Made by a program: the position numbers and the translations under genes. A stretch of 35,097 bases of DNA, taken from NCBI GenBank assembly GCA_014529615.1, contig JAABVD010000009.1, forward strand, positions 1 through 35,097, in the 5' to 3' direction. This document shows, piece by piece, positions 1-9,227 of the stretch. The DNA comes from Opitutia bacterium (GTDB lineage Bacteria > Verrucomicrobiota > Verrucomicrobiia > Opitutales > UBA2995). The notes beneath the pieces are model-generated. The model made no database searches. It was not told the origin of the DNA and was given only the letters and a program-made list of their open reading frames with translations. Position 1 is the first letter of the stretch; every line of letters starts with the position of its first letter.

Positions 1-122
1 AAATAAGTGGCGTTCGGGTCATCCGCCTTCGCCGTGGCAGGGAAGAGGGAAAGTTCGTCAAGATTGCAAGGCATGATCCTGACAGGGCTTCTGTCGCATT
101 CGCTTGGCAGGGAAAATGCGGG
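1..122. other. Non-coding flank at the window edge
   Basis: I see no gene here. The stretch contains two near-copies of a short motif (TTCGC, then TGGCAGGGAA, around positions 28-44 and 98-115). Its right end reads ATGCGGGTTAG and runs into the stop codon of the anti-sigma gene. That end resembles the tip of the element family described elsewhere in this window, but the similarity covers only about 11 bases and the other end would lie outside the window. Confidence 0.4.
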
Positions 123-875
123 TTAGAAGGACACGAATTTGCCCAATTCCTCGGGATCGTGGGTGACCAGCAAGTAGTGTCGGTCCTCCTCCGTCCAATA
201 TGCGGTTGTGGCGTAGGCGGTTTGCTCCAGAACGGGTTTTTCCCTGTGGGGAAGTTCGGGAAAATCCCCGGTATCGACCACGAAAATGTGAGACTCGCTG
301 TTTTTCCCAAAACAGATGACTCCCACCGGTTTACCCTGATATTCAAGGGTCATGCAACCCTTGGCCGGCATTTGGTCCATTCGGTCGGGAAGGTTGATTG
401 GCGCGGGTATGTTCCGTTCCCCGAGATAGGATACCAATTCGGTCCAGTCGCTCGATTTAGCGGCGAACCTGGATGGGCCCTTCAGGGCCTGGTTGGCGAA
501 TTCCTGCAGGACCGGGATGGTTACCGGACCGGGCTCGACCCAGATTCGGCCGGGAATGAGGACCAAGCCAAGGACCAGAGCCATGGAAGCCACTGCTCCC
601 CATACGGAGAACTGTTTCCACCAGGGAAATTCCACCACCTTGTTTTCTCTGACAATGACCTGGGAGAAGATGGTGTCGGCCAGGCCATGGGGCGGTTCTA
701 TTCGGGCCAGCTTGGCGGAAAAGGCTTCATCAAAGGCCTGTTCCATCCGAAACCATTTCTGTAGCCCGGCATCTTTACGCAGCAGGTCGAACGCTTCTTC
801 GAGGTCGGGGTGGGCGGAGGCGCCCTCTCCTTGCCGGAAGGCTTGCAGAATAAATTTTGCCTGATCCTTGGTCAT
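123..875 (-). CDS. Probable anti-sigma factor, single-pass membrane protein
   Basis: A 250-residue protein encoded 24 bases downstream of an ECF sigma factor gene on the same strand, which is the usual place for the cognate anti-sigma factor. The first ~85 residues are polar and helical, as expected for a cytoplasmic sigma-binding region. One hydrophobic segment at about residues 90-108 should cross the inner membrane, leaving about 140 residues outside. I see no HxxxCxxC zinc motif, so it is not a classical ZAS-type anti-sigma factor. The function rests mainly on gene order and topology. It could instead be an unrelated membrane protein of the same operon. Confidence 0.7.
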   Translation of the reverse strand: MTKDQAKFILQAFRQGEGASAHPDLEEAFDLLRKDAGLQKWFRMEQAFDEAFSAKLARIEPPHGLADTIFSQVIVRENKVVEFPWWKQFSVWGAVASMALVLGLVLIPGRIWVEPGPVTIPVLQEFANQALKGPSRFAAKSSDWTELVSYLGERNIPAPINLPDRMDQMPAKGCMTLEYQGKPVGVICFGKNSESHIFVVDTGDFPELPHREKPVLEQTAYATTAYWTEEDRHYLLVTHDPEELGKFVSF

Positions 876-899
876 CTTGGGTTGAGGGTTGGTCAGGTC

Positions 900-1430
900 T
901 CAGGAAAGGGGGACGGTGGTTTTAGTGAGAATTTTTTTCAATTGGGCTTTACCCCTGGACAATCGCGACATGACGGTGCCGATGGGAATGTCGAGTGTCT
1001 TGGCGATTTCTTTGTAAGACAGGTCTTTCAGGTAAAACAAGGCCAGGGGAGCACGGAAGGTCTCGTCGATTTGGCCGAGAGCTTCCACCGCGCTTTTCGC
1101 ATCGAGCCGGTTTACAATCCCAGGTTCGATGGGGGGCAGTTCGTGTTGGATAACCTCGGCGCTGATATGGGGGAAACGGGATGATCTCCGGCGCGTTCCC
1201 AGAAATTCCCTGTAGAGAATGGTAAACAGCCAGGATTTCACCTTGGTCTTGTCCTTGAGAGTGGACCCCTTTTTTGCCCATATGAGGAAGACCTGCTGGG
1301 TGAGGTCGGATGCCTCCTCGACATTGTGGGCCAAGGAATAAGCGAATCGATAAAGGGGCTGGTAGTAGTTGTTCACCAGTTCTTGGAAGTCCAACTCCAG
1401 GTTACTCGGGATGTCAGTTGGAGAATTCAC
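900..1430 (-). CDS. RNA polymerase sigma factor, ECF (sigma-70 family)
   Basis: A 176-residue protein with the two-domain layout of extracytoplasmic-function sigma factors. Region 2 lies at about residues 14-80, including the ASDLTQQVFLIWAKK segment and the KSWLFTILYREFL helix. Region 4 lies at about 115-165, with a helix-turn-helix reading LSYKEIAKTLDIPIGTVMSRL. There is no region 1.1 or region 3, as usual for this class. It directs core polymerase to a small regulon, normally released by a membrane signal through an anti-sigma factor. The gene starts 8 bases after the MauE-like gene ends and is followed by the likely anti-sigma gene, so the system probably responds to something connected with the upstream redox or thiol-type proteins. 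The regulon is unknown. Confidence 0.93.
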   Translation of the reverse strand: MNSPTDIPSNLELDFQELVNNYYQPLYRFAYSLAHNVEEASDLTQQVFLIWAKKGSTLKDKTKVKSWLFTILYREFLGTRRRSSRFPHISAEVIQHELPPIEPGIVNRLDAKSAVEALGQIDETFRAPLALFYLKDLSYKEIAKTLDIPIGTVMSRLSRGKAQLKKILTKTTVPLS

Positions 1431-1438
1431 CTTAAAAC

Positions 1439-1918
1439 TTATTCCTTATTTATTCTTTGTCCCCGGGCCGGGAGGAGGGGAAATGGCAGGCCCAAATGCC
1501 TCCACCAGAGAAATCCGGCCAACCCCAGCAGGGACAAGTCGCGGGCCACGTAATAGACATACCTTCCGGTGCTCTCGGCCGAGGCTTGGGAAAAACAACC
1601 GCAAATGATATTCAGGCCTCGCGCCCAAGCCTGAATAAGGGCGATGAGGAAGACGACGAGCAAGGCTGCGACCAGGAACAGGCTTCCCGGGTAGGCCTTC
1701 CGCAACAGGATTCCCAGCCCCGCCAGAACTTCCACCCAGGGAAGATATAGCGCCAGCCAATAGCTCCAGTGGTAGGGAATAATCTGGTAGGTTTCGGTAG
1801 CGGCAAGTAGAGAACCCGGATCCAGGATCTTCAGAATCCCCGCCACCAGAAAGACCCCTCCCAGCGCCATTCGGGCCAGGAACTCAATCCAATTCAACGT
1901 TCCCGGTAATCCAGCCAC
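1439..1918 (-). CDS. MauE/DoxX-family membrane protein
   Basis: A 159-residue integral membrane protein with about four transmembrane helices. The first helix carries the LARMALGGVFLVAGILK pattern typical of the DoxX/MauE group, and a CGCF motif follows the third helix, as in MauE-type proteins. MauE relatives are implicated in periplasmic disulfide or maturation chemistry, but the exact activity of this branch is not established. The start overlaps the end of the upstream rhodanese gene by 25 bases, implying translational coupling. Partnership with a rhodanese and a DUF1573 protein suggests sulfur or thiol handling at the inner membrane (inference). Confidence 0.8.
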   Translation of the reverse strand: MAGLPGTLNWIEFLARMALGGVFLVAGILKILDPGSLLAATETYQIIPYHWSYWLALYLPWVEVLAGLGILLRKAYPGSLFLVAALLVVFLIALIQAWARGLNIICGCFSQASAESTGRYVYYVARDLSLLGLAGFLWWRHLGLPFPLLPARGQRINKE

Positions 1919-2328
1919 GTTTGCCAGCCTCCCTTCAGTACGTAAACGGAATCGATCCCGAGCGACTCTCTCAAACGAACGGCCACACTTTTACTGGCCG
2001 AGCAATTGCGGTTGTCGCAATAGACCACCAAGGTCGTGTCTCCCGACCATTGCAAAATGAAGGCTTCGAAGAGCCGGTCCCAATCATCTTCGTTCAATAA
2101 GATGGCGTCGCCTATGTGGTCCGCAGCATAAGCTTCTTCAGTTCTGGCATCGATCCAGGTGACCTCGGCCAGGGCCAGGGCATTTTCCAACAGGATTTCT
2201 CCCTCCTCCAGTTCCATGGGGTCTCTTGGGGGCAACTGTGGATGGAGCAACCATGTGGCTCCCATGCCGACCAGACTCAGGGCCAGAATTCCAATCCCCT
2301 GTAAACCGGCTTGCCGAAGAAGTTTCAA
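1894..2328 (-). CDS. Membrane-anchored rhodanese-like protein
   Basis: A 144-residue protein with an N-terminal hydrophobic helix (about residues 8-28) followed by a single rhodanese domain facing the periplasm. The expected landmarks are present: IDARTEEAYAADHIGDAI near the start of the domain, and the active-site loop YCDNRNCSAS, in which the first Cys is the presumed catalytic residue. The C-terminal LKGGWQTWLD motif is also typical. Rhodaneses transfer sulfane sulfur, but many single-domain members have unknown substrates. It lies 11 bases downstream of the DUF1573 gene and overlaps the next gene, so it is almost certainly part of one operon. Confidence 0.87.
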   Translation of the reverse strand: MKLLRQAGLQGIGILALSLVGMGATWLLHPQLPPRDPMELEEGEILLENALALAEVTWIDARTEEAYAADHIGDAILLNEDDWDRLFEAFILQWSGDTTLVVYCDNRNCSASKSVAVRLRESLGIDSVYVLKGGWQTWLDYRER

Positions 2329-2339
2329 TGGACCGAAAG

Positions 2340-3248
2340 CTACCGAACGATAGCGTAGATTTTCTTGGTGGATTTCATCGGATTGGGAATGCTGGTCTTC
2401 ACCAGGAAGGTGCCTCGCATTATCCCTTCGATCTCCGAAACATCCGGAGGCCGGATGGTAAGGGAAAACTTTTTTCCTTTTTCCAAAACTTCAAGCTCGT
2501 GATCGAAGCGTTCATTGCTGGAGACGATTTCGAGTACATCCACCTCATACTCCAGATGGGATTCAATAATGGCGGTCCTGGCCTGAACCGGTTGTTCACT
2601 TGCCATGTTCCAAATAATCACCCCCGGGGTTGCCACCAGCGTTTTGGGAATCGTCACTTCCAGAGTCAAAACAATGTCGGGGTTGTCCGCCTGGGTGGTT
2701 TTGACCAGGATGGATTTCACCTGTTTCCCCTCCCGTGAACCATAATCGAAAGTGGCGGAGATCTCACCCGACTCCCCGGGCTCGAATACCCGTTGGTTGG
2801 GCACGGCGGTGGTGCATCCGCAACCGGAGCTGACTTCGAGGATTTCAACCGCTTCCCCCCCCTTGTTGGTAAAGGGAAACTCCACCTTGTATTCCGTTTC
2901 CTCCACCGTGGCCCGATGGCTGATCTTGTTCACCTCAAAGGATAGGGCGGCGCTCACCCCGATGGGAAGCGGGAGGCAGCCGAGGACAAGGGCTAGCCCG
3001 CATATCTTAAAAAATTCGTCGCGAGCGAACGGAGATCGAATGCTGGTGTGGGTTTCGCGCAGATGAGCGGGTGAAGCTGGGTCAGTCCGGCCGTAGCCCT
3101 TGGGCGAAGCCGGGTCGACACCCTGCAAAGTCGCGAATCCGACGAAGTCCGCACCAGTGCCGGCCTTGTCACGCCGTAATACATGAAGGCGGAGATTCCG
3201 GAGCGCAGTAGAAAATTTGTGAGATATGCGGGCTAGGATGGTCTTCAT
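2340..3248 (-). CDS. DUF1573 secreted protein with an 80-codon element insertion in its signal peptide
   Basis: As read, 302 residues. The C-terminal ~200 residues are a DUF1573 domain (Ig-like fold), marked by EFPFTNKGGEAVEILEV and SGCGCTT. The N-terminus is abnormal. The ATG at 3248 encodes MKTI, then the frame runs through a transposon-like element (2993-3236) for 80 codons before resuming with ALVLGCLPLPIGVSA. Removing the element and one CTAG target copy joins MKTI to LALVLGCLPLPIGVSA, a textbook Sec signal peptide with a VSA-A cleavage site and a 222-residue protein. The insertion keeps the frame open and I see no in-frame ATG downstream. The present product therefore has its hydrophobic core displaced to about residue 85, and export may be impaired. 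It follows acs by 25 bases. Confidence 0.85.
   Translation of the reverse strand: MKTILARISHKFSTALRNLRLHVLRRDKAGTGADFVGFATLQGVDPASPKGYGRTDPASPAHLRETHTSIRSPFARDEFFKICGLALVLGCLPLPIGVSAALSFEVNKISHRATVEETEYKVEFPFTNKGGEAVEILEVSSGCGCTTAVPNQRVFEPGESGEISATFDYGSREGKQVKSILVKTTQADNPDIVLTLEVTIPKTLVATPGVIIWNMASEQPVQARTAIIESHLEYEVDVLEIVSSNERFDHELEVLEKGKKFSLTIRPPDVSEIEGIMRGTFLVKTSIPNPMKSTKKIYAIVR
2993..3236 (+). mobile_element. MITE-like element, copy A (inside the DUF1573 gene)
   Basis: A 236-bp element (2997-3232) flanked by CTAG at 2993-2996 and 3233-3236. Both ends, read inward, begin CCCGCATATCT. The right end continues CACAAA, while the left end has drifted to TAAAAA. Compared with the other copies, both tips carry the same G-to-A change (ATATCT for ATGTCT). 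The interior matches copy C along most of its length, including GTAGCCCTTGGGCGAAGCC, but carries an extra segment of about 30 bp near 3145-3190. It has no transposase gene. Element plus one target copy is 240 bp, a multiple of three, so the host frame is preserved. Confidence 0.88.
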
Positions 3249-3273
3249 GATGCTTGTCGATTTTCAGTCCGGA

Positions 3274-5223
3274 TCAAAGAATTTGTCGAACCTTTTCCAC
3301 CACACCGGGATCTGCCAGGGTGGTCACGTTGCCCAGGGCGCGTCCCTCGGCAATGTCGCGCAGGAGGCGCCGCATGATTTTGCCGCTGCGGGTCTTGGGC
3401 AAATCGGCTGAAAAGATAATTTTTTCGGGCAGGGCGAATTTTCCTATTTTTTTGGCCACCAGATCGTTCAACTCCATTTTCAAGGCATCGTTCGGCTCAA
3501 TTCCCTCTTTGAGGGTGACGAAGGAAACCAGGCACTGCCCTTTGATTTCGTGTTTTACCCCGATCACGGCCGATTCCGCGGTGGCCGGATGCTCCACGTA
3601 AATGCTTTCCAACTCGGCCGTTCCTATCCTGTGGCCCGATACATTCACTACATCGTCTACGCGTCCCAGTACCCAGAAATAACCGTCCTGGTCCACCTTG
3701 GCCCCGTCTCCCGGAAAGTAATAATCACCGCCCCATTTGCACCAGTAGGTATCGAGGTATCTTTGCGCATCCCCATGAATGCCCCGGGTTATGGACGGCC
3801 AGGGCTTGCGTATGGTAAGCAGTCCTGCTTCGGCCGGCTCTGCCGCTTCCGTTACCACGGCCGCATCGACCCCGAAAAAGGGCAGGGTGGCGCTTCCCGG
3901 CTTGGTGGAGGTGACTCCGGGCAACGGGGTCAGCATGATGCCTCCGGTTTCGGTCTGCCACCAGGTGTCCACGATGGGACATTTCCCGGACCCGATGGTA
4001 TTGTGGTACCACATCCAGGCTTCCGGGTTAATGGGTTCCCCCACCGTTCCCAGCAGACGCAGGGAACTGAGGTCGTGGGCCGTTGGCCACTGGTCTCCCC
4101 ATTTCATGAAGGCCCGTATGGCGGTGGGAGCGGTATAGAAGATGGTGGCGCCGTATTTTTCCACAATCTGCCAGAACCTCCCGTTGTCCGGGAAATTGGG
4201 GGCGCCTTCGTACATGACACAAGTAGCGGCGTTGGCCAGGGGTCCGTAAACCAAATAGCTGTGCCCGGTAATCCACCCGATGTCCGCCGTGCAGAAGTAG
4301 ACATCCTCGGGCTTGAGATCAAAGACGTATTTGGCGGTCAAATAGGTGTAGACCATATAGCCGCCCTGAGTATGGATGATGCCTTTCGGCTTGCCCGTTG
4401 TGCCACTGGTGTAGAGCAGGAACAACCTGTCCTCGCTGTCGAGTTCCTCGGGCGGGCAGTTCATGGACTGATGCTCTACCACGGCGTGGTACCAATGATC
4501 GCGTCCCTCCCGCATGGTCGCGGGCATGGGCTGTTGCGCCGGTCGTTTGACCACCACCACGTTTTCCACGCAATCGACTCCCTCGATGGCTTGGTCGACT
4601 ATGTCCTTCAATCGAAGGATCTTTCCCCGGCGCCAACTGCCGTCCCCCGTAATAACCATCCGGGCCTGGGAATCCAGGATGCGGTCGCGAATGGAATCGG
4701 CCGAAAACCCGGCAAATATTACGGAGTGCACGGCGCCGATTCGGGCGCAGGCCAGGAGGCTGATGGGCAGTTCGGGGATCATGGGCAGGTAAATGGCGAT
4801 GCAATCCCCTTTCCTGATGCCCAGTTCCTTGAGCGCGTTGGCAAATTTGCTCACCTCACGGTGGAGGTCCCAATAGGTGAGCACGCGGCTGTCCCCTGGT
4901 TCACCTTCCCAAATCAAAGCCGCCTTGCTGCGGTTGGGGCCCTTCAAGTGGCGGTCCAGGCAGTTGTAGGAAAGATTGGTTGTGGCGCCGGTGAACCATT
5001 TGAAGAAGGGTTTTTCGGAGTCGTCCAACACCTTGTCCCAGGGCTTGTACCAATGCAGTTCCCGTGCCGCCGCCGCCCAGAATCCTTCCGGGTCGTCCAT
5101 GCTTTTGCGGTACATCTCCCGGTAGGCCCGCATACCGGAAATATGGGCCTTATCCCGAAATTCCCGGCTCGGAGGAAAGGTGCGGTTTTCGTGCAATACT
5201 ACCTTCATTTTCTGCGTATCCAT
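3274..5223 (-). CDS. acs: Acetyl-CoA synthetase
   Basis: A 649-residue AMP-forming acetate-CoA ligase, the usual length of the family. It activates acetate with ATP to acetyl-adenylate, then transfers the acetyl group to CoA. Visible motifs are the phosphate-binding loop [11 protein letters not shown] near residue 270, WWQTETGG in the adenylate-binding region, the hinge [13 protein letters not shown], and the A10 motif [11 protein letters not shown] near residue 610, which carries the catalytic lysine. That lysine is the residue normally acetylated by protein acetyltransferases to switch the enzyme off. It is the first gene of a minus-strand run leading into the DUF1573-rhodanese-MauE-sigma cluster. 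The start is the ATG at 5223. Confidence 0.97.
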   Translation of the reverse strand: MDTQKMKVVLHENRTFPPSREFRDKAHISGMRAYREMYRKSMDDPEGFWAAAARELHWYKPWDKVLDDSEKPFFKWFTGATTNLSYNCLDRHLKGPNRSKAALIWEGEPGDSRVLTYWDLHREVSKFANALKELGIRKGDCIAIYLPMIPELPISLLACARIGAVHSVIFAGFSADSIRDRILDSQARMVITGDGSWRRGKILRLKDIVDQAIEGVDCVENVVVVKRPAQQPMPATMREGRDHWYHAVVEHQSMNCPPEELDSEDRLFLLYTSGTTGKPKGIIHTQGGYMVYTYLTAKYVFDLKPEDVYFCTADIGWITGHSYLVYGPLANAATCVMYEGAPNFPDNGRFWQIVEKYGATIFYTAPTAIRAFMKWGDQWPTAHDLSSLRLLGTVGEPINPEAWMWYHNTIGSGKCPIVDTWWQTETGGIMLTPLPGVTSTKPGSATLPFFGVDAAVVTEAAEPAEAGLLTIRKPWPSITRGIHGDAQRYLDTYWCKWGGDYYFPGDGAKVDQDGYFWVLGRVDDVVNVSGHRIGTAELESIYVEHPATAESAVIGVKHEIKGQCLVSFVTLKEGIEPNDALKMELNDLVAKKIGKFALPEKIIFSADLPKTRSGKIMRRLLRDIAEGRALGNVTTLADPGVVEKVRQIL

Positions 5224-5343
5224 TTTCCTGCAGCCGATGTTAATCCCTGGAAAGGCTCAGACAGGGCATAAGATGGGTTAATACCCGAATCCTGGTCAAT
5301 ATGAGAATTGAGGGGATCCTCCCCCGCGGAGGGCCCGGGGGAA

Positions 5344-5419
<76 letters not shown>

Positions 5420-5533
5420 CCCGTTTTGAAGGATCAAAGTGTGCCATTATTCTGATTTGTAAAGCCAATTGCCCATGGAGAACCATCTCTGGAAGTATAT
5501 CCGGCGGGTGGCTCGGGCGTCCATCCCGTTTCA

Positions 5534-5992
5534 TTGGTTTTTCCCATTGATTCTCCGGTCGGCTTGCCCAAGGTTTCAGCCCTTATGAGTAAGGCGCTGG
5601 AAGAGGGTTGCGAGGTGATGCTCGACTTTGAAAAACTGGCAAAAGTGGCGTCCACCGCTGCCGCCGTGCTGCCAGCCGTAGCTCAGGATGTCGATTCAGG
5701 GGAGGTGCTATTTATCGGTTACGTCAACGAATTGGCTCTGCAAACAGCAATGCGAGAGCGGCTGGCCACCTTCTGGAGCACTTCACGCGACGAATTGTGG
5801 ATCAAGGGTAAGACTTCAGGGGATTATCTGGAGTTGGTGGATGTGCGGGTAAACTGCGAGCAGAATTCTCTCCTCTACCGCGTGCGCTCGAAAGGAGCGG
5901 GGGCCTGCCATACCAAAGGGCCGGATGGAAAGGCGCGATCGGGTTGTTATTACCGTAACCTTCGGGCTGACGGAACCCTGGAATTCTCCTGA
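5534..5992 (+). CDS. hisI: Phosphoribosyl-AMP cyclohydrolase
   Basis: Catalyses the third step of histidine biosynthesis, opening the purine ring of phosphoribosyl-AMP. The HisI core is clear: GEVLFIGYVNELALQ, then FWSTSRDELWIKGKTSG, and the metal-binding cysteines in VNCEQN, GACHT and SGCYYR. The PRA-PH (HisE) domain is absent, so this is the monofunctional form. The longest frame starts at 5534 (152 residues), but ATGs at 5585 and 5618 are plausible. The one at 5618 opens with MLDFEKLAKVA, close to where other HisI proteins begin, and has GAGG upstream. The first ~28 residues are therefore doubtful. No other his gene is visible nearby. Confidence 0.93.
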   Translation: MVFPIDSPVGLPKVSALMSKALEEGCEVMLDFEKLAKVASTAAAVLPAVAQDVDSGEVLFIGYVNELALQTAMRERLATFWSTSRDELWIKGKTSGDYLELVDVRVNCEQNSLLYRVRSKGAGACHTKGPDGKARSGCYYRNLRADGTLEFS

Positions 5993-6021
5993 ACCAATCC
6001 CATGCCCCTTTTGGCCCAGTG

Positions 6022-6037
6022 TGTCACAGGTGTGACA
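6022..6037. promoter_or_regulatory. Perfect dyad upstream of groES
   Basis: TGTCACA-GG-TGTGACA is a perfect 7-bp inverted repeat about 180 bases upstream of groES and 30 bases after hisI. It has the size and symmetry of an operator for a dimeric regulator. It is not the CIRCE element normally bound by HrcA. It could also belong to the end of hisI. Its regulator is unknown. Confidence 0.35.
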
Positions 6038-6217
6038 GTTTGAGCCATTTATCAGCCTTCCATCGAGGTGGCTGGCCTGTAATATATTTGGCAACCTGTT
6101 GTAATGTAAATGGTTATGTGGTTTTTTCCACAGTGGCACCGGCATTGCTTCACTTGCTATCGCAAAAGTTTCAAATTTACTTCAACAAAAATCAATTCAA
6201 CCAAAATCAGTACGGAA

Positions 6218-6508
6218 ATGAGTCAGATCAAACCTCTTGGAAACCGTGTTCTCCTCAAGAGAATTGAGGAGGATGAACAAGTAAAAGGCGGGATCATTAT
6301 CCCCGACACCGCCAAGGAAAAACCACAGGAAGCCGAAGTGGTAGCGCTAGGCACCGGGAAAAAGGGTGAAGACGGAAGCGACCACGCATTTTCCGTAGCA
6401 GCCGGCGACCGGGTTCTCACCAGCAAATATGGCGGAACTGAAGTCAAGCTCGATGATATCGATTACATCCTCGTGGAGGAGGATGACATCCTCGCCATCG
6501 TCTCTTAA
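6218..6508 (+). CDS. groS: Co-chaperonin GroES
   Basis: A 96-residue GroES. The ATG at 6218 opens [14 protein letters not shown], the canonical N-terminus; the frame stays open upstream but that part has no similarity to GroES. The mobile loop ([18 protein letters not shown]) and the roof and C-terminal segment ([20 protein letters not shown]) are intact. It caps GroEL as a heptamer to close the folding chamber. It lies 29 bases upstream of groL and the two are surely co-transcribed. Confidence 0.97.
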   Translation: MSQIKPLGNRVLLKRIEEDEQVKGGIIIPDTAKEKPQEAEVVALGTGKKGEDGSDHAFSVAAGDRVLTSKYGGTEVKLDDIDYILVEEDDILAIVS

Positions 6509-6519
6509 CCAATCCATAA

Positions 6520-8175
<1,656 letters not shown>

Positions 8176-8198
8176 CCCGGTCATTCCCATATTCTTTG

Positions 8199-8232
8199 AA
8201 AAGGCCCTTTCGTTTGGAAGGGCCTTTTTCAT
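8199..8232 (+). terminator. Rho-independent terminator of groES-groL
   Basis: AAAAGGCCCTT (8199-8209) pairs with AAGGGCCTTTT (8218-8228) across an 8-base loop, followed by a T-rich run. It lies just after the groL stop. Confidence 0.9.
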
Positions 8233-8427
8233 ATCCCCTGGGCAACGAGTCGATCCTGAAAAAGTCATTCCACACTTCATCCTGATCCTGATCGGAAAAG
8301 GCCAAATCCCGATTTATGAATGATCCGATCAGGATCACGATCACGATCATGATCACGATAGATCTCAACATCTCAGCATCGTATCTGCGCTCATCCAGGT
8401 ATTCTGCGGTTCATATCCCCTGGGCAA
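8228..8427. repeat. Repeat-rich spacer bounded by an 18-bp direct repeat
   Basis: TTCATATCCCCTGGGCAA occurs exactly at 8228-8245 and 8410-8427. Between them lie an inverted repeat (TGATCCTGATCGG at 8283-8295 against CCGATCAGGATCA at 8325-8337) and a hexamer array of about 4.5 units of GATCAC with one variant (8334-8361). No convincing gene is present. The long direct repeats suggest an inserted or duplicated intergenic unit between groL and the SDR gene. Confidence 0.7.
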
Positions 8428-8434
8428 TCCATTA

Positions 8435-9115
8435 CTATTGCGGGACGGACAAGGATTGGCCGTTGTGCCGGGGGGTGAGCGATAACAGGTAGGGAACGGC
8501 CCGTTTAGCCCACGCCTCGGCATCGGGATAGTGGGATGCCTGGGAACCAAAGCAAATGCGCAGCATATCCGTATCGATAATGCCCGGATTCAAGGGAACA
8601 CAGGCCATTCCGGTGGGCAGTTCCTGAGCCATGGACTTGCTCAGCCCTTCCATGGCCCACTTGGAAGCGCAGTAGGGCGCCACGTGGGGAGAAGTGCCGC
8701 GCCCCCAGCCCGAGCTGAGGTTGACAATTATTCCCGACTGACGTTGCACCATGGCCGGAACGAAGGCCCTGATACAGTGAAAGACCCCTTGGATATTGGT
8801 GTCGAAAAGCTTTTTTACCGCCTCCACCTTCAATTCCCAAAGCGGGAGAGAGGGATTGATGACGGCCGCGTTGTTAATCAAGAGATCGGGAGGGCCGAAC
8901 TGGCTTATGACGTCCTCTGCCCAATTTCCCACCTCGCGAAAGTCGCTCACGTCCACCCGGTCGAATATGTGCTCGGGGAATTGTCGAGCCAGGTTTATGA
9001 GATCCCGCTTTGAGCGACCGCAGCCGAACACCTGATTGCCGCGTTTTACAAAACCTTCCGCCAGGGCCCGGCCGAGCCCCCGTGTCACCCCTGTCACCAC
9101 GATTTTCTTACTCAT
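8435..9115 (-). CDS. Short-chain dehydrogenase/reductase
   Basis: A 226-residue classical SDR. It has the nucleotide-binding motif TGVTRGLG (residues 8-15), NNAA (81-84), the catalytic Ser near 134 and YCASK (Tyr148, Lys152). It will oxidise or reduce a hydroxyl/keto group with NAD(P)H, but the substrate cannot be read from the sequence. It is transcribed divergently from the PhnP-like gene, with about 110 bases between them. It has no operon partner, and the repeat-rich spacer lies just downstream of its stop. Confidence 0.9.
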   Translation of the reverse strand: MSKKIVVTGVTRGLGRALAEGFVKRGNQVFGCGRSKRDLINLARQFPEHIFDRVDVSDFREVGNWAEDVISQFGPPDLLINNAAVINPSLPLWELKVEAVKKLFDTNIQGVFHCIRAFVPAMVQRQSGIIVNLSSGWGRGTSPHVAPYCASKWAMEGLSKSMAQELPTGMACVPLNPGIIDTDMLRICFGSQASHYPDAEAWAKRAVPYLLSLTPRHNGQSLSVPQ

Positions 9116-9227
9116 GGAGCTGAGTTTAGAGATAGCTGCGCGGCATGGATAGTTTAAACCGGTTTGAAGTGGAATTTAGTCAGTTGGGCCTTGTGCAGAA
9201 TGCGGTTTTCCCATGGCATTCAGGGCA

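Noticed and set aside
3550-5271. A 573-codon plus-strand open frame opposite acs
   Set aside because: It mirrors acs on the other strand; its protein is rich in Gly, Pro and His, matches no family, and acs is intact and conserved.
8228-8427. CRISPR array
   Set aside because: The hexamer array and the two 18-bp repeats lack regular repeat-spacer units, and no cas gene is in the window.
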